Shown here in pieces: positions 47,361-59,410 of a stretch of DNA of 64,000 nt (the first letter of the stretch is position 1; every line of letters begins with the position of its first letter). The notes under the pieces are model-generated. The model searched no databases and had not been told where the DNA came from. It saw only the letters and a program-made list of their open reading frames with translations. A program made the translations under genes and the position numbers. The stretch comes from Dipylidium caninum (Eukaryota; Platyhelminthes; Cestoda; Cyclophyllidea; Dipylidiidae), in the NCBI GenBank assembly GCA_017562135.1, contig QEYB01001685.1, forward strand, positions 744,001-808,000, in the 5' to 3' direction.

Positions 47361-47464
47361 ATGGAAGATAGCGTCAAATTCTGCTATTTTGCGAGTGGTC
47401 TATTGGTTGATGGGGTTGGGAACTGTGGCGGGAGACCGGATGTCGCCCAATTTCGTCTCTCGAG
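47361..47464 (+). CDS. Candidate first coding exon, unknown gene
   Basis: An ATG in good context (G at -3, G at +4) opens 34 codons to a consensus donor (TCTCGAG then GTAAGT), ending in phase 2. The peptide begins MEDSVKFCYFASGLL. An acceptor-like GTAGATTCAG lies 22 bases upstream, so it could also be internal. A downstream segment starting at 47664 after CCATCTTCCAG is also protein-like, but its phase does not fit. No family is recognised. Confidence 0.25.
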
Positions 47465-47952
47465 GTAAGTACCTCCCACTGCCGCCCCGACAATGCCTAT
47501 TTTTCTCATCTCTTGATGATGCTTTCATCTTCGGGGAACAAAAAAAGCATAAGGGAAGCGTCTCGTGTGTTCCCCGAGTGCGAGAACAAAAAGAAGCTCA
47601 CATTAACAGGGCGCGCGAGAAATCACACTAAGTGGTTTTGCCTCTAATGCCGCCATCTTCCAGTGCAGCATAAAAGAGGCGCGAAGGAGCTTCAAAACCC
47701 CCCTGCAGGAGAGAGTATCTCACCTCGCTTTGTGCTGTGGGACGATTCACCTCGTTGCGCCGGCTCAGAGGTGGAACGTTTGAGGTTTATCGTCTTCACC
47801 GGGTGGTAATGACACGAAGTCGTCAGAAAGGGCCCAGCACCCACCTCACTTCGTCAGTTTTTGACTCAACTCGATCCAGTCGCATTTCAAGGGATCCTCC
47901 GTCTACAGCCCCATTACGCACGAGGGCGCCTGAGCCTCAAGTAACGCAAACC

Positions 47953-47973
47953 GCCTCCTCCTCCTCCTCCTCC
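47953..47973 (+). repeat. (CCT)n repeat
   Basis: Six or seven tandem CCT/TCC triplets. Confidence 0.85.
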
Positions 47974-50900
47974 AGAATTGAAACTTTTATTGTAGGCCCT
48001 CCAAATTCCCTGCTCCGCGACTTGGCAACAAATTAGCGTGGTGGAGGCACGTCCGAGTGGCAGACGGAGTTGAGGGGACGAGGTGGAAGGAAATGGAGGT
48101 GGTTGGAGACGTGACATTGCGCAGGAAGTGTCTACTTCGTTCCGGGAGGAGACATGCTTCAGTGAGACTGCAATCATACTGAATAGCTCGTTTAACACGC
48201 ATTATACGTCAGTTAGGTACGCATCGAAGCAGAAATAAGCAGTCAGGAGGGCCAGCTAATTGGAGGGTGGATACGCCCATAATTAACACTCTCCCCACCA
48301 ACCCTCCACCAGCCTCATCCCCTTCATTTGCTCCCGTTCTCATCGTCCACCTCGTGAATAAAATAACAAAGCATATGTCCTGGGGATATTTGTTTCACGT
48401 CCCGGACAGCCTCCTCTCCCCTCCTCTCTCTTCTCTTGCCTCTCGTCTCTTCTCGCCTGTCCTCTCCTCTCCGCGGCCCCAACCCCTCCTCCCTCTCCAT
48501 CTCCACCTCTCCAGCATAATTGACACCTGCAAATTCACCCAGACACACCCATGGTGGTGCCTGCCAGATACCTCCCATTTTTTGCTCAATTACTAGCAAC
48601 TCTGCTTCATTGTGGGACTGTTCACTTGCCCCACGGGGGGTGCTGGTAATGCCCGCCCTTCCCCAGGGCTGCCCACGATGCGTCCGTGTGGAGAAATAAA
48701 CAAATAAGTTCCGTCAAATCGCCGGGTTTAGTGCCAATGACTGACATCCTCCCCAGATGGACATTAAATTTTGCTTCCCCTTTTTCTCTCCACCTCTGCT
48801 TCACTTGAGGGAAGAGAGAAAATCTCGAGTGCGCGGGTTCCCTTGGTCGGGCGGGGAAGATGTCGGTCTGCGTGATGTAGGCGAGTCGAGAGAGAACAGT
48901 TTTTGTCAGTCTGATGTCGCCCAAATACCAACCGTTGGACTCCGCAAGACGGCGCAATTGAAACAATCCCCCAAATTTTGAAGAATCTACCTTCTTATCC
49001 TCTGCTGTGAAAGGTGTGAGGGAGTGAAATCCCACGGTTTCGGGATTTCGTTTTAACGGTACATGTTTACCATGCGACCTGCCACGTGGTGGCACTTATT
49101 ACAGAAATAGTTTCTCCCCATTATGCGTGCTTGAGGCAGAGCAAAATAATCTCGAAGTCATGGTGTCATGATTATGAAGTCCTCTCAGACATCGTCTTCC
49201 AAAGATCCTCTCTTCCACTAAAGGAAGTCCTGTTATCGGGTCCCTCGCGGATCCAGACGATGGGATAGGAGGCGGAGGCGGAGAATTCAAGATCTTCTGA
49301 GGCGCCAATGGATAAACATTACTGATCTCGTTGAGTAGTGGTATCCAGGGGGTAAAATCACCCGTCCCACCTGGATTCACTCACTTCCCACTGAAGTGCC
49401 CTCGATGCATTGGAGTATTTGGCCTAAATAAATCAAATAGTTTACTTGCCCTCCTTTGGACGTGTCCCGCCGACTTCTTCCGTTTAAGAGAACTTGAAGT
49501 GACAGTGACCGCCTCTCGCCCGGTCGGCAGTGGCAAATGAGGACATGGCGCCCCTCCGATTCATTCCACGCTCTCGTGGAATCATTCCCACTTTTCATTA
49601 TCAGGGATATAGATTCGCTCCGATGGAAGGGTTCGTTGTCGAACAACTTGAAGGGGTCTGGCGAGACCGATGCTGTGCGAGGCAGCACCATACGGGTCCA
49701 AATAGAATTACTAGTGAGAAACGAAAGGCGCGATATTAAACAAATTGACAGGTGGCTTCCGGACCACCAAAAAAAGAGCGCGTTGACTCTGCCGGCGGGT
49801 GGGGCGGCCGAAGAGGAAAGGACACGAATCACAGTCTCAGCTTACTCCCTCTCTCCCTCCCTGCCTCCCTCCTTCACTCGCTCTTCCCCTCTAATCAACG
49901 TAGGTGCTGGGTGGAAGTTGATTTTTGTGACGGAAACGCGAGTAAAAATGATAAAATGTGATTTTGTTAAAAAGCGAGTAAATTTTAATCCGCTCGCCTA
50001 CTCTCCAGCGTAAACAAAAAAGGGCGGGCTTTATACCGTTGGTCTTATCGCCTTCCGGTGGATGGAACAACACACCTACGTCTAGATAAGGCGTTCCGAG
50101 TGGGCTCAGAGAGTAATTTCGAAGATTTTCGGCGAATGACTCGAAAGAGACCCCCCCAGACCCGTGGAACCCCGGCGGTTGTGGAGCTTTGAGATGCTCG
50201 GTCGTGTTCTCTCCTGTCAGTGAATCTTCTGTGAGGAAATTCGTGCTGACGCCTGACCAACTTACAGGGTGGAGGAATAATTAGGCGTGTATTTCAATCA
50301 CGAGTCAGCAATTTCAAGTCTGTGACGACAGGAGGCAGGACCGCCAAGGGTGGGGGTTGTTGAGGGCCATGGGGAAAGCGGAGGAGGGGTGGGGGCATGC
50401 GAGGGACGGAGTAAATGCGGCCCCAGGGGGCAGAACACGTCGGACGGACTGGGCTACGGGCGGAGGGGGCGGCCGGGGGCTGAGTTAAGGAGAGGGAGCT
50501 GCAATTTCCAAATCGTCAGAATGATTGCACATCTAATGCCCACATAATTGTCGGCCAAATAACGCCTAATTACTTCCTTCCTCACCAGCATGATTAGGCC
50601 GATTTTGGAGGCATCAACCATTTTACGGTCATTTAATTCCCTCGTGACTGATGTTCCCTTATTACTGTTAGACATGACATGGAGAAACGAGTCTGTCCTC
50701 TCCTCTCCCCTCCACTCCACTCTCACCATACGCCTGACAACTCCATCCTCCATGTCTTTGGAATTAATTGTGCTCACAGGCAGTTGTTTAAAGGGTCAAT
50801 TATGTGGCCCATTTTGGGGTGATAATCTAATGCCTAAAGAATGGATTAGAGAAAAGAGTTCCTCAGTCGGTTCTGGCTTTTGCGCAGGGATAACTTGCCC

Positions 50901-53251
50901 TCTAACTCCTCGCCACATCGCGAAATGTATGGCCCTAAGGATTCTCCACACATCAGTGCTGATTTAGTCCTCAAAGGCCGTTCCAAACGGCGATTGAGAG
51001 ACACTAAATAGGCGCTCTCGTCCGAAAGTCTGCAGTCCTTTTTGCCACCTTTGAGGAAGAATGAACTCACGGCGGAGGCTTGGTGGTTTGTAGAGGGTAA
51101 AGAGGTTCTGGTGTTAGACTTTCACTGGAAAAAGTTGGGACGAATTGTCCTGTCACTCGATGAGCGGAGGGTGTTGCTTGTCTCGTATTTGGTACGAAAA
51201 CAGACATATTATTTGCGCAAGCCTGTCGCCATGCCATACCTTTATATCCATGTTTTGCAAGATCTATGGACACGAAAAGTGGGTTTTTTTATCGGTGAAG
51301 GTTTTCGTTTCTCCCCCAACACGCACCGATGACGAAGTTGTTCCTCTCTGAATTGGGCAAAGTACCCAAAATTTTAGATGCTCTTCTGCTCCGAACCGTC
51401 GGATCGATCTAATTCTGTAGGCTGGAAGACATCTATACGCGGAGAGGCGTCCATGGTACCTGTTTCCTCCTCCACCGAAACCGGCGCCACGATATGCTCC
51501 ACGACCCAAGATGAATGCCACGTAAAGAGACGTCCATTTCTCCCCTGTCCAAATGAAAATATATACATTTTTTCTTCACAGAACCTCATTGTCGATTGTT
51601 TATCTCTTGAACCTTTGCACACTGAGCGGGGAAAGTAAATTCGGAACTGCGGAGGGAGGCGAGACTAGAGGGAAACGCGACGAAATTACACCCGGCGCCT
51701 TATCACCTCCACTCTTAATTACTCGTAATAAATCAAGGTGAATTTTCTGGAATGGAAGAAGAGGGGCTCGGGGCGAGGTAAAAGCATTCTTGCAATTGTC
51801 ACAATTTTACTCGAGGTTGATTGTCTTTTTCTGTCTACGAATTCGCCCGCCCACCCGCTCGCCTACCCGCTCACTCACCCTCCGCCGTCTTTGGCTGCTT
51901 CTCTTCAGAAAGGCACAAGAAGAGCCTTTTTGTGGTGTCCACTCAAACATTTCTCTCTTTCGTCACCCGACCTCTTGGCTGTTGTTCTGTTGTTCTGTTT
52001 TGGGTTGAGTGAGACCGAAATTTAAGTTAGTATTGCGATTAATTGGCGTCCTCCCATTAGTGGAGTTAAGACAAGCGCCCAGCATCACAACCGTGTCTCC
52101 CACCCCCCGCACGCCCCCAAAAAAGCCCACCTCCGGCCACCTCGCCCATCTTATTTTGCGTGCAGCAAATATTCCCGCCAGTTTAATTGCGTGATTTAGA
52201 TTAACATCACCCCTCGCCTCTTTACCCAAGGTTTTTCCCTACTAAATGCCACTCATATAATTAGGTGGAGTGTGAAAAACCTTTTTCTTAACCACCAAAT
52301 TTGGTGACTCCTTGGCTCAACTTTCTCGCCCTCTCTCTACAGTCTTTGTGGGATTTGTCTTCCCGCCTCCGGCCTGTCGGTGCTAGCAAGAGGGAGCCGA
52401 GTGTACTGGCAGTGTTTTCGTCCTTATGTGGCTTCGCTGGTGCCCGTTAGTGGGGCTGAAACTCTTCTCTCGTCTCCCTATGCAGTGGATTTCGAGGTCA
52501 CGCGATCTGGGAGCCACTTGGCCTCGTCGCCTATACGTCAAATCCTCTTCAGACCAAGTGGAGAAACACGTCCTCCCAACCTGGGGTGGTAACTCCTACT
52601 CTTCCTCCTCCTTCCCTCCTCCCACCCGTCTTAGATGAATGGATTTCTGAGTAGTTTTAAATGAGCTCCATTTACAATGAATCAGGGTCTATTGCGGCGT
52701 CATATTCTCCCTCCACTGTTGGTGCAAGTGACGCTGGAATGATGATTTCGAGGCCGCTGTCTCTACGACGACTGGTTCTCTAGGAATTTTCCTCATTTCT
52801 TCTACTTTGGTGACAACAGGAGATTCGGCCGTCCATGTAGGTTTGAACTCCGCAAACTCGAATAAAAATCCGCAATGTTCGCACTGCCAGAGCTTCGAGG
52901 AGTAACGAGGAATTGGGGGCGGCGGGAGAGACTACCAATGGAGCCGACTGAGATAGACTTTTCCCCGTCGCGTGGTGGGGCTTCCAAGGCCCCGAAGGAC
53001 CTGACTAAATAGGGCAATTAATTGTATCCTCCAAGTATATAATCCAATGCCTTTTTGTGGGTCCCGGAGAGCCTCCTAATTGCTCCCGCCAATGAGTAGT
53101 GGCGCCGTAAAGGCCTCTAATTCGTCTGTGGGTCTCTGTGTGTTCATTTAATTTTCTTCTTTATCTCCATCGCTCTTCACTTAAGCCCACAAAGCTTCCT
53201 GTAATTACTGAACCATCTGATGGGAGAACATGTTGGAGTTTGAGGTTCTCC

Positions 53252-53370
53252 TTTCTCTCTCTCGCTCCCTCCCTCTCTCTCGCTCGCTAGCCTTCGCTGT
53301 CTCCCTCCCGGACTCTCCGTCCTCCCCTCTTTCCCCTCCCTCCCTCCCTCGCTCCGCCTCTCCCTCCTTC
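53252..53370 (+). repeat. CT-rich pyrimidine tract
   Basis: About 120 bases mostly of CTC, TCCC and CTCG on the plus strand. Confidence 0.75.
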
Positions 53371-53918
53371 GTCTGCATTATTATTAATTGTTGGCGCCAC
53401 AAACAAGCAGGCGCTCGTAGTCCAACCCAACTGGCGTTTACCTTCTCCCTCCGCTGTCTCTAATTATGAGCCCAAAACGTCTTCGTCGTCTTCAAATTGG
53501 AAGAGGTTTGATGAGCGAGGAGACCTCTAATTGCCCCCAGTACACAAGGCATGCAAATGTCTGACTTGTGCCTCACAATACAACTTCTGGTCCTCTGCAA
53601 AACCCCTGTCAAGCGGCCTCCGAACTTGGCTTTAATTTGGCCCTCAGGCTCACTTCCACAGGCATAAATAGCCCGAGTCAGATGGAAACAAGTCGTGGTT
53701 TAATGGAATCCGATCAACTTCAAGTTGAGAGTAATAGAAGCATCTGAAGGGATGCGGAGGAGGACTATGGGCGCCAAAGTCTAGCTGCTTGATAAGGCAG
53801 AAGTTCCACAGAATGCAGTGAAAGAGATAGGTGGCAGAACGTGGGAATTCGCCTCAATTCTGTCCTTTTACGCTTAACTGGACAATAACGGAGTTAGAGG
53901 ATTCGGTAGTGGAAATGT

Positions 53919-53929
53919 TAATCTGATTA
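53919..53929. promoter_or_regulatory. TAAT-N3-ATTA homeodomain palindrome
   Basis: TAATCTGATTA fits the P3 layout; the TAATC half resembles sites preferred by Lys50 homeodomains. Context is unknown. Confidence 0.25.
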
Positions 53930-56900
53930 CAGGGGAACAGATCAAGAAAGAAGAGGCGGTAGAGGCAAGAGAAGAAAAGAAAAATGAAGAAGATAAACAA
54001 TCAAGAAGGCGGGAAAATACATTAAGGTTCAAGAGCACTCTGGCGAGGAGCTTCGTCGCCACTGCGGACTAATTTTGAGGCAAAGAACAGAGAAATACGC
54101 ATCTATAAACGTCTAAGGGAAATTAGTTTGGAAACTACGAAATGGGCGATTAATATGAGGAGAAAAGAAAAGACTCAAATTTATACACTTTAAATTATAT
54201 TCAATTAAAATAACTTCCATTGACCTCTACTACTGTCTGTCAACAGTTTGACAATTCATACATGCCCATCTTATATAACTTTTGGCCCAAGATTTGACAA
54301 ACCATCCAAGGTCCTTTATAATATTATTTTGGTCACTTTATTTTATGTCTCTTAAAAAGAAGTGATAACTACGAAAAGTTACTAATCGGTTGGTCGGAGA
54401 AATACCTTGTGAATGCGGGGGATGTGGTAAAATGTAACAGTATGGAAATTTTCTTTAGTATATCAACAGTAAATGAAGCTTTATGTAGTCGTCGTGCAGA
54501 TTAAGCAGGGCTGGTAGGAAACTATCAAACGGGAGTTAAATTGAAATGTGGAAAAAAACATAAAGAACGAGTTTTTGCACCGTTTGTCACACTGGAATAG
54601 AATAAACTTCCGTCGAGGCCTGCGACCTACTGTAAACGATGGGTCGAGTTGTATATGCCTTTCCGGAAAAGCGTTCATAGTCCTCGAGAACTCTATTTCG
54701 GTGGTTATTGCATATTCCCCTTAAGAATAACCAGTAATTACTAAAAAGGTGATAATCGCTCGAGGAATGTGGTAAAGTGTTGCCCGTGTCTGTTGAACAA
54801 TGCTGGTTGTTCTCCCATAATCACGAGTTTCTTCGCCTTGCGTGACAGCGACTTCAAGCACGTCAACGACACTTTGCCGCCACTCCTTTGGCTTCGTCTC
54901 GTTGTAGAAAGGAAGGTAGGAAGGAAAAACGGATGATCACCCTTTTCGCATTCCTTCATATGCTAATCATATAGCTTCTTGATGAAATTTCGGCCTACAC
55001 GGGTGTCCGGGCCTCTCACTTTGTCTGCCCAATTGCTTGCTCTCTTTCCATCATCACACAAAATCCCCTTTTCATCAGGAGTGGTGATTTGGTGTAAAAA
55101 ACTGCGGCAGTCGTGTATGGCGAAGGAAGCAACGAAAGGCGCACTTGGTCTTGAAATGCTCGTTCGACCATCGGCACTCGCTTCGGTTCCTGTCGCTGGC
55201 ATATGAGTCAAAATTTTTCAATTTAAAGCTTCTTTTACGCGCATTTTTTAAGTACAGGCGTAACCATGTGGCGAGTTTTTAGTTGAGACCCAAATGCACA
55301 AGTAGTTGCTTGCGTGGATCGGGTTCCACAATCGACGTCGTCGTGGTCGTTAATTTCTCCTCAAGGTATCCAAATTGCCAGAGCGAAAGTTTCGCAACGA
55401 ACGTCAAAAAACTTTTTTTTCCTGAGTGAATCCATCTCCGAATGCCTCGTTAATATTCCTCGAAGCTTGATGAGCTGCGTTAAGGTTTATTTTAAATTCA
55501 TACAAGAAACGTCACTGTAAATCGCTTTTTGCTTTCATGTGATTTCAGCGAATAATAAAAATAAAAGAGATACAGTCAGGAAAAATGTTACGCAATGAAC
55601 AAGAAGAATACTTTTAAAGTGTTTGTAAATAAAAATACAGTGCGCATGTTACGCAGCATCTCTCTCAGTCGAGGTTGAGCACGGACTAAAAACACCCTTT
55701 TCGTAGGTTTCACCCTAGTCAAGCCGAAGGGCTTCGATGTCACGGTTGGAGGGCATCCATTGGGGAGGAATTGCGACAGAGTGCCATTTAACAGAGTCCA
55801 GTGAAAAATCAATCTCATTCTCCCGCAAAGACAACTAAATTCGGTAGCCGAGGGCCACTTCGGTTTTGGCGGTGGAGGAGGGAATCCGCAGTGGACTCTG
55901 AACAGGCCTATATTTGGCCGCCTCCATAAGCTTCTAATCTACGATAAATTTAAGTGTTGCCCTTCTGAAATATTAATGCGCTTTTAACGAGGCAGGCATT
56001 GGAGAGAGCGCTGAGTCTAACACAGTCCGCAATTCATGAGTTCTGAGATGACTTTGAGGATGCCAAGTGTCTGCTGCGGTTCACTCCGGGGTTTAATCTA
56101 ACGAGCACCTCCTCCTCCTCCTCCCTGAGTCCTCCTCCTTCAGTTAGTGGGGAGCTTGGCTTCCCCGTTCGCCCTAACTCTCCACAAAACCGGCTTGGAT
56201 TAAGTTCCTGCCAGAATGTATGTTTCTTTCCTAATGACCCAGACAGAAGGGACATTCAACTCATTCGAGGTCTGCTTGGTGTCCAGCGCGTCGAGTCACC
56301 TCGACTGGCCTGCCTGATGATCTAGTCACGAAGTGCGTTCTGCGTTATTGCACTTCCAACGGCTAGTTGAGGCAAAACGCATGCCGTCTCTCCACTTAAA
56401 CCGTCCTGATAATGTGCGTGTATGTGAATGAGGGATCCGGGGACACGTTCTCCAGACGGTGGAACTTTTGACTGTTAGACTGACTTGCGTGACGTTTTTC
56501 GGCGTTTCTCCCCTCCCCCTTCCACCTCCCCCCCTGGAGGGGAAGCTGAGATCCGACAAAAGGCGGGTCGTCTTCCGTCTTCACCCTCCGCCCCTCCGAC
56601 TACAGCACCCTTAAATCACCAATTGGTCACCGCAGTAGCCAGTCGAGTTGTTTTCTACCATTCTCAACGCCAGTTGCCACATGGTTTCTTGTACATTTGC
56701 ATCTCGCGATCCCGAAATGTACTTCGCAATGGTCGAAATTAACGGTTAAGTCAGTGTCTGTCACCAGTTACTGCCCTCGGAGGCCTTTAATAATGCCCAG
56801 TCGTGGGCAGTGAAACATTTTCCTTGTTAACTGAGTGCCTCTCCTTGTCACCAGCATTCCACTCGTGCTACCGGAATGATATGGAGGGTGTGGCAGTGGC

Positions 56901-59340
56901 TAGCCCAACGCTCAGAGGAACGAGCTGCTTTCTCACTTGTCGCGGCCAAGACGCAGAGAATTCGGTGGGACCTCCTCGTACAAGGCCCGTGGGCAGAACA
57001 CAGGCGATTGCCCAAACTGACCATTTAAAAACCCTCCTCCCGTTGGCAGGAGGTTCGGTGGTTGGCGCGGTTGCCGGAGGTGACAAGAGACGGAGAAATG
57101 AAGGCTTGTGAATCGGAGTAGGGTTCACTACCCGTTGTCCTGGCTACCGCTAGAGGGTAATTGCGGTGAGGCATTTGGGGGCAGAGTCAACATTCAGTAT
57201 GAAATGCAGTGGAATTTCACCTTAAACATCGAGAGGCATGTGGAAGAGCTCTTAGCGCGATGATGTTATCATCAAAGTGTCGTGCAGCCAACAAACGCCA
57301 GGCATGCGGTCTATTAATTGTGGAATAACGCATTAGAGGATGCGAGTTGGGGGCAAAAAAGATTTTCCTTCTACACCCACCTTCCCACTCCAGTCACCCA
57401 GCCACCCACACCCGTATTCAGCCAAATCTTTGGCTGTGGTTTTGGCAACATTTTCACACCTCAACCCCAACGCCCCGTCCGCCCGCCCGCCCGCCCACCG
57501 CCTCACCACACTCTACTCCATTCGGCTTTTCCCTCTCCGCCTAATGCACCGCGCTCCTCAATGATAAGATTTCTGTTGCAGTCGCCATTCGACACGTATG
57601 TTTGTATGTGTGTGTGTGTATGTGTGCGGAGTGAGTTAGCGAGTTAGTAAAAGCCTCAATTACATTTCGCAGCTATTCCCCGCCCTTCGCCTCCCCCTTC
57701 GCCTCCCCGCCGCTCGGTTCGGCTCTGCTCCGCCCCCTCCTCTCACCTCCTTCTCCCTCACCCGCCACACCTTTCGCGGTAATGATGGCGTCAATGATAA
57801 GACGCGCTGAAAACGCGCTAATTATCGCAAATTTCAATCCTCCATTCACTCACTGCCCCCTCCTCTCCGCCTCTACCTCCTGCTCACACCCCACCACTGC
57901 TCCCCCTCCCGCTGCTGCTGGTGGTGCTGCTGGTGCTACAGCAGAGAGGATTTGCGTGCGTTATGATGTGTAGCGTGGCGCGTGTGTGTGCGTGTGAATG
58001 TGATTACAATTACTGATAAGAAGAGGCGGTGCACTCAGTGGGGCTTTCAGGCGCTACCACCTATTCAGTGTGACAGGAGGTGTTGGTGGCTGCAGATACG
58101 CGTGTGCTAATTGCGTTGCTGTTTGTGATCTCCTTCCCCGCCCCCTCCACAGCCCTCCCCCCCCCGTATCCCGCCCTCTCCCGCTCTCTCTCTCTCCCTC
58201 CCTCCCTCTCACACGCTCTGCCTCTTTCTGCACACCTCCGACGTGCTCGATGTTAGCTACGGTGCTGTGGCAGGCGCGTGGTAGTGGCGGTGTCAATGAT
58301 GATGATGATTAGTTCGGAGATTAGCGCTATAGGGGAGGGGGTGGAGGGGCAAGGAAGGGGAGGTGGAATGCCAGTTTTGCGGTCTCTCCCATTCAAGCTT
58401 TATCATAATCATTATTACCTCAAACATGAGCAGCATTGATACAGCAGCTACAACGACAATCAGCAGTATCATCAGAGGGAACAGCAGGCATAGTAACTGC
58501 TAATTCCACATTCCCCACCCCCCCTCCCTAAATGCGAAATCTCAATTTTACTGTGTTCGCATCACCTAAAAGGGGGTTTCGGGAGTTGAACGCATTCCAT
58601 GTGAGAAGCTCGGAGTGTGTCTGCAGTACCTACGCGCTGGAGGAAAGGCTGCCCTATTCTAAAGTGGAACAGATACCCTGCAATGAGTCCTTCGGGGTTG
58701 GAAGTGCCGTACTTACCTCCGATGTGACGGTCTACTGCATCAATGAGGTGTTGCTTACCGAGATGGGAACACTTTTGTGAAAATCTCATCGTACTCAACG
58801 TCCCCGGCTTTTGGCCAAATCACAGGGGTGTATATACTCTCATCTGGCCCGCTAGGCGCTTGTTTTAATTTCGTCATGATTTATTTGCGAAATGTGAGAT
58901 CGAATGATAGGCCCCAGGGGGCATTAAAACAATAACAACCGAGTTTATCAATGTCATCATCGTTTGTAGTAGGTGTATTATTAAGGCTAATTTAGCCTCA
59001 ATTATTGTTGAGATTGTGGATCTCTTTAATCCACAATTCCGCTAAATTTCCCACTGACCAGAATTTTCAGTGGTGAATTACCTTAGCCCCCTCGTTCGAA
59101 CCCCTAGCGGAGCTCTGCGCCCCGGTGATGCCTCCTGTCGTAGGCCACTGACAGGAGAGAAGGGCGGTTAGGCCTTGTCGGAGGGGTAAAGAGGCGGTGG
59201 GTTGACAAAAACCTTGTTTTGCCTGCTCCACCTTTCCTCCTGACCTAATTCCATGCCTCAATTCTCATTAAATGGGTGCCATACGCTCACGGTCTCCTAT
59301 TTTTTGTTTTCGACCACCAATGGAAACTCTTTTTTCCACA

Positions 59341-59410
59341 TCCTCTCCCTCCCTCCCTCCCTCCCCCTCCCCCTCTCCCTCTCCCTCTCCCTCTCCCTCT
59401 CTCTCTCCTT
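59341..59410 (+). repeat. (CTCCCT)n pyrimidine minisatellite
   Basis: CCCT tetramers run into tandem CTCCCT hexamers for about 70 bases of pure pyrimidine on the plus strand; a possible triplex-forming tract. Confidence 0.88.

Noticed and set aside
48622..49095. 157-codon minus-strand reading frame
   Set aside because: Looks protein-like in places but has no recognisable motif, and the opposite strand is open too.
59075..59110. GGTTCGAAC on the minus strand, like a tRNA T-loop
   Set aside because: The flanking bases do not pair as a T-stem, and no acceptor or anticodon arms were found.
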